Shown here piece by piece: positions 1 to 7,450 of a stretch of DNA of 34,591 nucleotides. The DNA lies in assembly GCA_030609245.1 (NCBI GenBank), contig JAUWCP010000002.1, forward strand, positions 1 through 34,591. Reading direction: 5' to 3'. This DNA is from Hyphomicrobium sp. GTDB taxonomy: Bacteria; Pseudomonadota; Alphaproteobacteria; Rhizobiales; Hyphomicrobiaceae. Each line of letters begins with the position of its first letter. The first letter of the stretch is position 1. The notes under the pieces are model-generated. The model worked only from the letters and a program-made list of their open reading frames with translations. It ran no database searches and was not told the origin of the DNA. The position numbers and the translations under genes are program-made.

Positions 1-1
1 G

Positions 2-85
2 ACGCTTTGCCGGTGCGGACATTCCAAGAATAAGCCAATTTGCGACGGCGCTCATCAAGCAGCAGGCTTTATGGCTTCAGATTAG
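2..85 (+). CDS. CDGSH iron-sulfur domain protein, C-terminal fragment (cut by window edge)
   Basis: Only the last 27 codons are present, ending in TAG at 83-85. Read from base 2 they give LCRCGHSKNKPICDGAH followed by ten residues. This fits the CDGSH signature C-x-C-x2-S-x3-P-x-C-D-G-A-H, in which three Cys and one His hold a [2Fe-2S] cluster (mitoNEET-like family). The frame carries no other stop back to the edge. The family takes part in redox or iron-sulfur handling; no specific role can be named here. It converges on bluB, with 59 bases between the two stops. The identification rests on a short but highly specific motif. Confidence 0.85.
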   Translation, partial: TLCRCGHSKNKPICDGAHQAAGFMASD

Positions 86-144
86 CGCCGGATCGATATT
101 CGCGGAGGCGAGAGCCAACGTCTTTGAAGACGCTGTATCTCGCC

Positions 145-801
145 CTAACGGCGGAATGTGAGCTTCTCTGCTTCAATCTTCGTTTGCCAACCTTTTCGAT
201 CGAGTTCGGGATCAACGTGCTCTTCTTGCGGCCAACCGAGGCAAAGGTAGGCGACGAGGTTCCAGGCCTTTGGAACTTCCAAAGCAACTGCGACACGCTC
301 GGGCTCCAGAATAGAGACCCATCCCACGCCTAACCCGTGTGCCCGTGCGGCAAGCCAAAGTGTCTGGATAGCGGCTACGACCGAATAACGCAGGGACTCG
401 GGCATGGTTTGACGACCCAGGCCGGAGCCAGCGTCAGTTGATTCATCGGCGAAGATCGCCAGATGCACAGGTGCGGCCTCGAGCCCCTCAAGCTTGAGGC
501 GTGCATACGTGCGGCGGCGTTCTCCTGAATAGCCTTCGAGGGCGTCGGCGTTTGCGCGGGAAAAAGTCGCTTTGATCTCGTCGCGGCAACTGCGGCGCTC
601 AACAAGGACAAATCGCCAGGGCTGGCAATGCCCTACCGAGGGTGCGCTGGCCGCGAGTTCGATCAAAGACGAAATCAATTCGGGGTCGACGGGCTCGGTC
701 TTGAAGCGGCGGACGTCGCGCCTCCAAAGAATGAGCTCGCGCAACGAGGCCTGGAATGTTGCATCGAAGCAGGGCGGGTCTGGAGGTTGCCGGCTCGTCA
801 T
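145..801 (-). CDS. bluB: 5,6-dimethylbenzimidazole synthase BluB
   Basis: BluB is a flavin-destructase that consumes reduced FMN and O2 to make 5,6-dimethylbenzimidazole, the lower axial ligand base of B12. The 218-residue protein has the nitroreductase-like fold signature: an early WRRDVRRF segment, ASAPSVGHCQPWRF near residues 51-64 for FMN binding, and a late AARAHGLGVGWVSI segment. Length is typical. Its ATG at 801 overlaps the TGA of cobB (ATGA), so the two are probably translationally coupled, and it is the last gene of the minus-strand cob run. The O2 requirement agrees with the aerobic corrin pathway around it. The product feeds CobT, encoded at 20894-21985. Confidence 0.95.
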   Translation of the reverse strand: MTSRQPPDPPCFDATFQASLRELILWRRDVRRFKTEPVDPELISSLIELAASAPSVGHCQPWRFVLVERRSCRDEIKATFSRANADALEGYSGERRRTYARLKLEGLEAAPVHLAIFADESTDAGSGLGRQTMPESLRYSVVAAIQTLWLAARAHGLGVGWVSILEPERVAVALEVPKAWNLVAYLCLGWPQEEHVDPELDRKGWQTKIEAEKLTFRR

Positions 802-2150
802 TCGTCCCCCCGATCAATCAAATGGAAGAATGTGCCAGTAACTGAGCCGCGCTGTGAGCCGCGTTCAGCCACCGTCCCCCCCGTCGCATCCCTAACGTCC
901 GCCAATGGCTGGTCGGGATTGCTCGTCACGGTGGCATAGTGGAACTCATGCCCGAACAGCTCAGCGTCAGGTTTGGCAATGGCCATCTGAGCGTGAAAAC
1001 GCACCCTCCGATAGCCCAGATGCAGCTTTCGGTTTGCAAATGTTGATTCGAGACCCAGCAGTCCGACCATTTCGTGCCGGTCACTATTTGCATCTTGCAG
1101 CCCGGCACCAAGAACCATGTACCCACCGCATTCGCCGTGAATAGGAATGCCTCGCGCGGCTGCGGCGTGTAGGGCGGTCTTGAAGCGGTCAGCTTGGGCA
1201 ATCTCTGCGGCATGCAGCTCAGGATATCCGCCAGGGAGCCAGATTGCGTCGGCGTCCGAGGCGGGTTTCTCATTAGCCAACGGCGAGAATGGAATGATTT
1301 CTGCGCCGGCCGCGCGCCATCCTTCGAGAAGGTGGGGATAGATGAAGGAGAAGGCGCGATCTTGTGCGAGTGCGATTCTTTGTCCGGGCGGTTGAAGCAT
1401 CTTCACGACATCGGATCGGCGCTGCTCGGCTTTTGCGGGGTTGATCGCAAGCGAACTCGCCGCCGCGGCCAGCTCATTGATCTGGATGGCATCACAAACC
1501 GCATCGGCGATCCTATTGAGCCGATTGTCGAGGTCAATTGTCTCGTCGGCCTGCACAAGACCCAAATGGCGCTCTGGGAGAGCAAGGCCATCGTTGCGAT
1601 ACATTGCACCAAAAAGGGGAAGGTCGAGACGACGAATGGCACTGCCAACGATTTGCTCGTGCCGCACACTGGATATGCCATTCAAGATGACGCCGGCGAT
1701 TTGGACGTCGTCACGATAAACGTTGCACCCCAGTGCGACGGCCGCCGCCGTTTCCGCCTGAGCCCAGACGTCAAGGACGAGCAAAACCGGCCATCCGGTG
1801 AGTGCAGCGAGGTCCGCCGTAGAGCCTCTCCCGCATTGGCCCGTTACCGGGGCGCCATCGAAGAGGCCCATCACGCCTTCGACAATGCACAAGTCAGCGT
1901 TTGCGGCAGCCGTTTGCACGAGAGCAGCGATGAGCTCTGACCTCATGGCCCAGGTATCGAGGTTGATGCTGGTCCGGCCGGCGGCAGCTGAGTGGAACGC
2001 CGGGTCAATGTAATCGGGCCCGCACTTGAATGGTTGCACAGCGAGGCCTTGGCGGCGCAGCGCCCGCATGAGACCGAGCGCGATCGTCGTCTTCCCAGCC
2101 CCGGAGCGAGGTGCAGCAATTATCAGGCCGCGAGGGCTAGCATTCGCCAT
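798..2150 (-). CDS. cobB: Cobyrinic acid a,c-diamide synthase (hydrogenobyrinic acid a,c-diamide synthase) CobB
   Basis: This glutamine- and ATP-dependent amidase converts the a and c carboxylates of hydrogenobyrinic acid to amides before cobalt insertion in the aerobic pathway. The 450-residue protein begins with a P-loop-like APRSGAGKTT near residues 10-20. It ends with a class I glutamine amidotransferase domain containing GGYPELHA and the nucleophile elbow GECGGYM, with the catalytic Cys at about residue 341. The frame is open from a GTG at 2153, but the ATG at 2150 has AGGA six bases upstream and is preferred. It lies 12 bases after cobM and overlaps bluB by four bases. CobQ at 16025-17506 is a paralogue that amidates four other side chains. 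Confidence 0.96.
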   Translation of the reverse strand: MANASPRGLIIAAPRSGAGKTTIALGLMRALRRQGLAVQPFKCGPDYIDPAFHSAAAGRTSINLDTWAMRSELIAALVQTAAANADLCIVEGVMGLFDGAPVTGQCGRGSTADLAALTGWPVLLVLDVWAQAETAAAVALGCNVYRDDVQIAGVILNGISSVRHEQIVGSAIRRLDLPLFGAMYRNDGLALPERHLGLVQADETIDLDNRLNRIADAVCDAIQINELAAAASSLAINPAKAEQRRSDVVKMLQPPGQRIALAQDRAFSFIYPHLLEGWRAAGAEIIPFSPLANEKPASDADAIWLPGGYPELHAAEIAQADRFKTALHAAAARGIPIHGECGGYMVLGAGLQDANSDRHEMVGLLGLESTFANRKLHLGYRRVRFHAQMAIAKPDAELFGHEFHYATVTSNPDQPLADVRDATGGTVAERGSQRGSVTGTFFHLIDRGDE

Positions 2151-2162
2151 CACGCATCCTGT

Positions 2163-2927
2163 TCATGCGGGTCTCCCGCGGAAGCGACGCTGATAGCCGG
2201 CATCATAAAGCGCGCTGTCGCGGAAATCGTCAGATGCGAGTGCGGGACCAACGAAAATGAGCGCGGTGCGCTCAATGTCGCCCTGTTCCGCCAGGCGCTG
2301 CACAATAGTGCCTAGAGTGGCTCGGATGATGCGTTCGTCGGGCCAACTCGCGCGATAGACCACGGCTGCCGCACATTCGTTTCCGTAATAGGGTGCGACT
2401 TGCTCGACGACCCGCGCCAAAGACTGGATTGAAAGGTGAATCGCAAGCGTCGCACCTGTAGCGGCAAATGCCGTGAGCGTCTCCTTTTCTGGCATGGCGG
2501 AAGCGCGGCCAGGGGTGCGCGTAAGTACGACGGATTGCGCGACCTCGGGAAGCGTCAACTCGCAGCGCAGAGCAGAAGCCGCAGCGGCAAATGATGGAAC
2601 GCCGGGTGTGATCGTATAGGCAATCTTGAGCGCGTCCAGACGCCGGAGTTGCTCGCCTAGCGCGCTCCAGATCGACAGATCGCCGGAATGGAGTCGTGCA
2701 ACGTCCTCTCCGGCTGCGGTCGCGCGGACAAACTCGCCCACGATCTCGTCAAGCGACATCGGAGCCGTATTCACGACGCGGGCACCTTTGGGGCAGTGTG
2801 CCAGTAAGGATTCCGAGACTATGGAACCCGCATAGAGACACACGCCACAGCGAGCGATCAGGTCGCGTCCGCGGACGGTGATGAGGTCGGGGGCACCCGG
2901 TCCAGCGCCAATGAAATGAACGGTCAT
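2163..2927 (-). CDS. cobM: Precorrin-4 C11-methyltransferase CobM
   Basis: CobM transfers a methyl group from S-adenosylmethionine to C-11 of precorrin-4, giving precorrin-5. The 254-residue protein is a class III tetrapyrrole methyltransferase. It opens with the glycine loop GAGPGAPDL at residues 7-15 and has the LHSGDLSIWSALGEQ segment (about residues 79-93) that distinguishes C-11 enzymes from their paralogues. The TPGVPSFAAAASAL motif follows. Its start overlaps the cobE stop by four bases (ATGA), and cobB follows closely. CobI, CobJ, CobF and the N-terminal half of CobL in this window share the same fold. Confidence 0.96.
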   Translation of the reverse strand: MTVHFIGAGPGAPDLITVRGRDLIARCGVCLYAGSIVSESLLAHCPKGARVVNTAPMSLDEIVGEFVRATAAGEDVARLHSGDLSIWSALGEQLRRLDALKIAYTITPGVPSFAAAASALRCELTLPEVAQSVVLTRTPGRASAMPEKETLTAFAATGATLAIHLSIQSLARVVEQVAPYYGNECAAAVVYRASWPDERIIRATLGTIVQRLAEQGDIERTALIFVGPALASDDFRDSALYDAGYQRRFRGRPA

Positions 2928-3307
2928 CGACCTTCTCCGACGGCGATAGCACAGGTGACGGTCTTCGTTGCTACGCGAGGAGCAAGCAGTCGAGCAGAAC
3001 GTCCTGCCGCCGCTAGTGCAGCAGTCTCTGCGACGGAGGGCACTCCCTTGATTGCGACCACTCGCGGAGACGACGTCATTGCGTGGCCTGCAACGAGATT
3101 CATTTCGCTGTGGCTGACGAAGACGAGCGGCACAGCCATGGTTTCTGCGGTCGCAATGATACCTTCTTCAGAGCTCTTCGCGAATTCCGTTGCGAGAGCA
3201 TCGATCTGCGAGCAGCTAACGCTGCAGCGCTCAAGAGCAGTCGCGATCGCCTCGCCTACGGCATCTGGGGTGACGCCTTTTCGACATCCTATCCCGGCAA
3301 CCATCAT
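2924..3307 (-). CDS. cobE: Cobalamin biosynthesis protein CobE (CbiG C-terminal-like)
   Basis: The 127-residue protein matches the CobE/CbiG C-terminal family: GIGCRKG at residues 5-11, a central Ser-rich acidic segment, then KGVPSVAETAALAAAG near residues 86-101. In the anaerobic pathway the full CbiG opens the ring lactone of cobalt-precorrin-5A. CobE is the stand-alone C-terminal domain kept in aerobic producers, where its exact job is not settled. Placement between cobL and cobM, overlapping each by four bases, supports a role at the precorrin-5 to -6 stage. The start reads ATGATG, so translation could begin at 3307 or 3304; the first ATG gives the ATGA coupling with cobL. Confidence 0.88.
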   Translation of the reverse strand: MMVAGIGCRKGVTPDAVGEAIATALERCSVSCSQIDALATEFAKSSEEGIIATAETMAVPLVFVSHSEMNLVAGHAMTSSPRVVAIKGVPSVAETAALAAAGRSARLLAPRVATKTVTCAIAVGEGR

Positions 3308-4536
3308 GGTTTGGTAATCCGCCAGTGTGTAATGGGCATGGACGGTCGCCAGCCATGTAGAGCACCAACTCTGTCGGCACGTGATATATCAAGACGCATC
3401 AGTTCGCCGCCAAGACGCTGGAAGATCTCAAGAAGGATCGTTTCGCTCTCCAACGTAACCGCGTTGGCGACGAGGCGACCTCCCGAATTCAACGACCGCC
3501 ATGCAGCCTCCAGAACGCCGTCGGTCAACCCGCCGCCGACAAAAACGGCGTCAGGCGCAGGGAGACCTTGAAGAGCATCTGGCGCACGTCCGGTGACAAT
3601 TTCCAAGTCCGGAGCGCCGAGAGCAGCAGCATTGCGCGTGGCTCTTTCCGCCCGGTCGGCTCGCTCTTCGATGCCGATTGCGCGCAGACTGGGATGGCAG
3701 AGTATCCATTCTATGGCGATCGAACCCGCACCGAGTCCGATGTCCCACAGCAATTCTCCTTGTCGCGGCGCCAGGGAGGAGAGCACCATGGCCCGTACTT
3801 CACGTTTCGTCAGTTGGCCATCGTTCTCAAAGAGTGAGTCATCGAGCCCGCAGGCCAAGTGAGCAATGCGGCTTCCTGCTTCCGCGACGACTTCAACGGC
3901 AATTGTGTTCAGAGCACCAACATCCGAGAGATTGAATTCTTTCGCCAGCGTCTCGCGAACGCGCTCGCGCGGACCGCCCATCGATTCCAGGACGACAAGC
4001 CGGCTAGCGCCAAGACCACGCTCGGCAAGCAGGGTCGCAAGTTTATGCGGTGTCTCACCGTCCCAGGAGAGGGCTAGGATGCGGGCGCCGGGCTGCAGAT
4101 AGCGAATGGTCGCTTCGAGTGCGCGGCCATGCAACGTGATGGTTGCGACATCCTGCAACGCCCAGCCCATACGGGCGGCGGCAAGAGAAAACGCGGAGGC
4201 ATTAGATATGGCTATGAACTCGTCGGCAGGAACAAGAGTGGCTAGCTGCTTGCCGATACCGAAATGAAACGGATCGCCGCTGGCAAGGACGGTCACGGCC
4301 TTTCCACGCCTTGCTAGGATGTGCGGGAATGCGTCATGGATAGGGCTCGGCCATGCTAGGCGTTCCCCGCGAATCAACGGACCGGCAAGCTCTAGGTGGC
4401 GTGTGCCGCCGACAACCAGCTCCGCCCCCTCGATGAGGCGCTGGGAAATGGGCGATAGGCCGGCGATACCGTCTTCACCGATGCCAACGATGGACAGCCA
4501 CCGTTTCGGTGTGCTGTTTGTCGCTCGATCTGCCAT
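3304..4536 (-). CDS. cobL: Precorrin-6Y C5,15-methyltransferase (decarboxylating) CobL
   Basis: CobL methylates C-5 and C-15 of precorrin-6B (precorrin-6Y) and removes the acetate carboxyl on ring C, giving precorrin-8x. It is a natural fusion: an N-terminal CbiE-like tetrapyrrole methylase (WLSIVGIGEDG near residue 14 onward, ASGDPFHFGIG around residue 85) and a C-terminal CbiT-like Rossmann methyltransferase (GELLWDIGLGAGSIAIEW, then GIEERADRA). The frame is open to 4632. I chose ATG 4536 because MADRATNS followed directly by the first strand gives 410 residues, normal for CobL. ATG 4551 is also possible and would share bases with the cobK start. No candidate start has a strong ribosome site, so the start is uncertain. 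cobE follows with a four-base overlap. Confidence 0.94.
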   Translation of the reverse strand: MADRATNSTPKRWLSIVGIGEDGIAGLSPISQRLIEGAELVVGGTRHLELAGPLIRGERLAWPSPIHDAFPHILARRGKAVTVLASGDPFHFGIGKQLATLVPADEFIAISNASAFSLAAARMGWALQDVATITLHGRALEATIRYLQPGARILALSWDGETPHKLATLLAERGLGASRLVVLESMGGPRERVRETLAKEFNLSDVGALNTIAVEVVAEAGSRIAHLACGLDDSLFENDGQLTKREVRAMVLSSLAPRQGELLWDIGLGAGSIAIEWILCHPSLRAIGIEERADRAERATRNAAALGAPDLEIVTGRAPDALQGLPAPDAVFVGGGLTDGVLEAAWRSLNSGGRLVANAVTLESETILLEIFQRLGGELMRLDISRADRVGALHGWRPSMPITHWRITKP

Positions 4537-4549
4537 TTCAGGGATGGTC

Positions 4550-5323
4550 ATGCGCGTTCTCATTCTCGGCGGCACGACGGAAGCGTCTGAACTCGCGCGG
4601 CTCCTTTCGCGCGACGAGCGATTCTCGCCCACATTGTCGCTCGCAGGCCGTACGGCTTTGCCCGTCTTGCCACCTGTGCCTCACCGGATCGGTGGATTTG
4701 GCGGAGTAGACGGCCTTGTCGATTGGCTCAAATGCGAACGCATCGAAGCGGTCGTCGACGCCACGCATCCGTTCGCCAGCCAGATCTCGCGAAACGCTAC
4801 AATCGCGTCTCGAATGCTTGGGCTCCCACTTATTTCGATCGTTCGGCCGTGCTGGGAGGCGGTGCGCGGTGATCGGTGGGTACGTGTCGACGGCATCGAC
4901 GCCGCTGTCGCCGCGCTCGATCCACAGCCGCGCCGTGTCTTTCTGACCGTCGGCCGGCTCGAACTCGCGGCCTTCCGGGCGGCACCGCAACATGCCTACG
5001 TGATCCGCGCGATCGACCCACCTGATGAGAATATCCTGCCACCGCAAACGCAGCTTCTCTTGGAACGCGGGCCATTCAAGGAGGAGGATGAATTCCGCCT
5101 CCTCCAAGATCGCGCGATCGATGTCCTCGTCACTAAAAACTCGGGCGGTCAGGCGACCTACGGAAAAATTACCGCCGCCCGGAGACTTAGCTTGCCAGTT
5201 GTTGTGATCGATCGGCCTCCCGAGCCATCCGGCGAACGGGTTCAAGACGCGCTCTGTGCACTCCAATGGCTTCAGCGTCATAGGTTGGCTCATCAGGACG
5301 TGCCATCTGAACGGGGCGTATAG
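4550..5323 (+). CDS. cobK: Precorrin-6A reductase CobK
   Basis: CobK is an NADPH-dependent reductase that converts precorrin-6A to precorrin-6B, the substrate of CobL. The 257-residue protein starts MRVLILGGTTEASELARLL, a nucleotide-binding glycine-rich start typical of the CobK/CbiJ family. It continues with DATHPFASQISRNA (about residues 70-83) and the late VTKNSGG motif. The frame is open far upstream, but ATG 4550 has AGGGA five to six bases before it and matches the family start. The gene lies on the opposite strand to all its pathway neighbours. Its 5' end abuts or interlocks with the cobL start, and its 3' end runs 31 bases into the 3' end of cobJ, so any transcript reading from cobJ to cobL is antisense to all of cobK. 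Confidence 0.95.
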   Translation: MRVLILGGTTEASELARLLSRDERFSPTLSLAGRTALPVLPPVPHRIGGFGGVDGLVDWLKCERIEAVVDATHPFASQISRNATIASRMLGLPLISIVRPCWEAVRGDRWVRVDGIDAAVAALDPQPRRVFLTVGRLELAAFRAAPQHAYVIRAIDPPDENILPPQTQLLLERGPFKEEDEFRLLQDRAIDVLVTKNSGGQATYGKITAARRLSLPVVVIDRPPEPSGERVQDALCALQWLQRHRLAHQDVPSERGV

Positions 5324-6054
5324 ACCCAAGGTGCGGCCCCATCACGTACGATGAGGCGCGTCTTGCTCGATCCGATGACGACCAGTGTGCGCATGTCGGC
5401 TACGGACTGATCGGCGCGATCCAATGTCGTAACGGTAAGCTTCATGTCTGGTGTGCCCGCAGCCTGAACGAACAGAACGACGGTCTCAGGCGCCTTCCAT
5501 TGCCGCAAGAATGCAAGTGCGCGGGGCAATTGTTCTGGCCGAGCACGCGAGGCTGGATTGTAGAAAGAAATGACGAAGTCAGCCTTCGCGGCCGCCTCCA
5601 GGCGTTGCTCGATTGTGGCCCATGACTTTAGATTATCGGAAAGCGAGATTGCACAGAAGTCTCCGCCCAACGGTGCGCCGGCATGGGCCGCCGCGGCCAG
5701 CATTGCTGTTATGCCCGGCTGGACGTGAATATCGAGCTTGCGCCAGCGCGCATCACCTGTCTCGATTGCTTCGAATACGGCGGCGGCCATGGCGAACACA
5801 CCGGGATCACCGCTGGAAACGAGCGCCACCTTTCGCCCTTCCGCTGCGAGCCTCAGTGCATGGCGCGCGCGATCAATCTCGACGCGGTTGCCGGACGCGT
5901 GCCGGCGTTGTCCGGGCTTTGTTTCCGGCACGCGCTCAAGATAGGTCGCATAACCGACAAGATCGGTCGCCTCGCTGAGCGCCAGAGAGACAGCCGGTGT
6001 CATCAGCTCGGCCGCTCCGGGTCCCAATCCCACGACAGTCAGGGAGCCGGTCAT
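5293..6054 (-). CDS. cobJ: Precorrin-3B C17-methyltransferase CobJ
   Basis: CobJ methylates C-17 of precorrin-3B and drives ring contraction to precorrin-4. The 253-residue protein has the glycine loop VVGLGPGAAELMTP at the start, a VSSGDPGVFAMAAAVFE segment near residues 80-97, and an FYNPASRARPEQLPRA motif around residue 160, all typical of the C-17 family. The frame stays open to 6123, but ATG 6054 overlaps the cobI stop as ATGA and starts right before the first strand, so it is preferred. The last 31 bases overlap the end of the convergent cobK. Confidence 0.95.
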   Translation of the reverse strand: MTGSLTVVGLGPGAAELMTPAVSLALSEATDLVGYATYLERVPETKPGQRRHASGNRVEIDRARHALRLAAEGRKVALVSSGDPGVFAMAAAVFEAIETGDARWRKLDIHVQPGITAMLAAAAHAGAPLGGDFCAISLSDNLKSWATIEQRLEAAAKADFVISFYNPASRARPEQLPRALAFLRQWKAPETVVLFVQAAGTPDMKLTVTTLDRADQSVADMRTLVVIGSSKTRLIVRDGAAPWVYTPRSDGTS

Positions 6055-6809
6055 ATCCGCCTCCCCTGGCCGGGGATCAGAACCATAGCGAAATAGGGAC
6101 CGGTACTCTCGATGCAATCGCAAAGCGGCGTGATGCGCTCATCCGCCATTGTGCCGCGTTCCACATAGATCGCGCGCGGGAGCAAGCCTGCCGCTTCGAC
6201 CGCGCGGCGGACCTTGGCGAGGTTGCGTCCGACTTTCATGATCACTGCTGCATCCGAGCGGCTGAGACGATCGATGAGAACCGCTTCGTCTATAGTGCCG
6301 GGGAGAACGGTGAGCACGTCGTCCCCCCATGTGATGGGGGAGTTGGCGCGCGTCCAGCAACCCGACATGCCAGTGACGCCTGGGACGACCTCGACGGGAA
6401 CGGTATCCTCGAGGCGTCGCCACATATGCATGAACGAGCCGTAGAAGAAGGGATCGCCTTCGGCGAGAAGTCCGACCGAGTGACCACGCGCGAGCTCGCC
6501 GGCGAGCGTATCGGCTGTATTCCGGTAGAAATTACCGATCTGCTTGCGGTATTCGGGATGCCCCGCTGAAATTTCGTCCGTTACGGGATACTCGAACTTC
6601 AACTCGCGGCGGCCGGCTTCCAGCAAAGGGGCCACGATCCGGCGCGCGTTGCCCTCGCGTCCCTGCTTTGCGAAGTAGGCCAGCACATCGACGGACCGCA
6701 CCAAGCCAACGGCGCGCAGCGTCATGTAACGAACGTCTCCCGGCCCTACGCCGATCCCATATAGGGTTCCGTCCTTGGCCGTGCCGGCGATGTCATCGAG
6801 CGCTGTCAT
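6051..6809 (-). CDS. cobI: Precorrin-2 C20-methyltransferase CobI
   Basis: CobI commits precorrin-2 to the corrin branch by methylating C-20 to give precorrin-3A. Features of the 252-residue protein are GIGVGPGDVRYMTLRAV near residues 18-34, the FAKQGREGNARRIV segment, and AEGDPFFYGSFMHMW near residues 115-129, which is the characteristic C-20 enzyme motif. The ATG at 6809 overlaps the cobH stop as ATGA, and the stop overlaps the cobJ start, so cobH-cobI-cobJ form a tightly coupled block. Its substrate comes from CobA, which is not encoded in the window. Confidence 0.96.
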   Translation of the reverse strand: MTALDDIAGTAKDGTLYGIGVGPGDVRYMTLRAVGLVRSVDVLAYFAKQGREGNARRIVAPLLEAGRRELKFEYPVTDEISAGHPEYRKQIGNFYRNTADTLAGELARGHSVGLLAEGDPFFYGSFMHMWRRLEDTVPVEVVPGVTGMSGCWTRANSPITWGDDVLTVLPGTIDEAVLIDRLSRSDAAVIMKVGRNLAKVRRAVEAAGLLPRAIYVERGTMADERITPLCDCIESTGPYFAMVLIPGQGRRI

Positions 6810-7438
6810 TCGGCCTCGCTCGCTAGGGCATTGACCGCGGCGACGGCCATCGCGCTTCCACCTTTGCGCCCTCTTACAATGAGGAAGGGAAGCCGGGCGT
6901 CGTTGGCCAGCGCATCTTTCGACTCCGTGGCACCGACGAAGCCGACAGGCACACCTATGACGGCGGCGGGCGTCGGTGCGCCTTGATCGATCATCTCAAG
7001 CAAGCGGAAGAGGGCGGTCGGTGCGTTGCCGATGGCGACGAGCGAGCCCTGCAAATAAGGTCGCCACAGCTCCATGGCGGCGGCGGAACGCGTCGTTCCC
7101 ATGCTGTGCGCCAACTCGGGCACAGTCGCATCGCCCAGCGTGCAAATTGCGTCGTTGCGTGCCGGGAGCCGGGCACGCGTAATTCCGTGAGCTACCATCT
7201 GAGTGTCGCAAAGTATGGGGGCGCCAGAGACGAGAGCGGCGCGGGCCTTCTCGGTGAAGTTTTCTGACATCACGATGTCATGGGCTATCTCCACCATCCC
7301 GGAGGCATGGATAATACGAACGGCTACTTTTTCTGCGTGTCCGCTAAAGCGTGCCAGGTCTGCTTCAGCGCGGATAATGGCGAACGAGTTTCGGTAGATT
7401 TCGTTCCCATCACGGATGTAGGAGCGCCGCTCGGACAT
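6806..7438 (-). CDS. cobH: Precorrin-8X methylmutase CobH
   Basis: CobH moves a methyl group from C-11 to C-12 of precorrin-8x, forming hydrogenobyrinic acid. The 210-residue length is standard. The catalytic His of the family corresponds to His44 in RIIHASGM, and the conserved GVPVGFVGATESKDAL stretch near the C terminus binds the substrate. Translation starts at ATG 7438, 12 bases after the cobG stop; the family start MSERRSYIRDGNEIY is intact. It is the last corrin-ring step before CobB, although it is encoded early in the operon. Confidence 0.97.
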   Translation of the reverse strand: MSERRSYIRDGNEIYRNSFAIIRAEADLARFSGHAEKVAVRIIHASGMVEIAHDIVMSENFTEKARAALVSGAPILCDTQMVAHGITRARLPARNDAICTLGDATVPELAHSMGTTRSAAAMELWRPYLQGSLVAIGNAPTALFRLLEMIDQGAPTPAAVIGVPVGFVGATESKDALANDARLPFLIVRGRKGGSAMAVAAVNALASEAE

Positions 7439-7450
7439 GACTTTCGTTTC

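Noticed and set aside
1194..1940. Long plus-strand open frame of 248 codons
   Set aside because: It lies wholly antisense inside cobB, matches no family, and follows the open-frame habit of GC-rich antisense strands.
3304..4632. CobL with a 32-residue longer N terminus
   Set aside because: The extra residues read through the cobK start and are Arg/Ser-rich antisense sequence with no family match; the length without them is normal.
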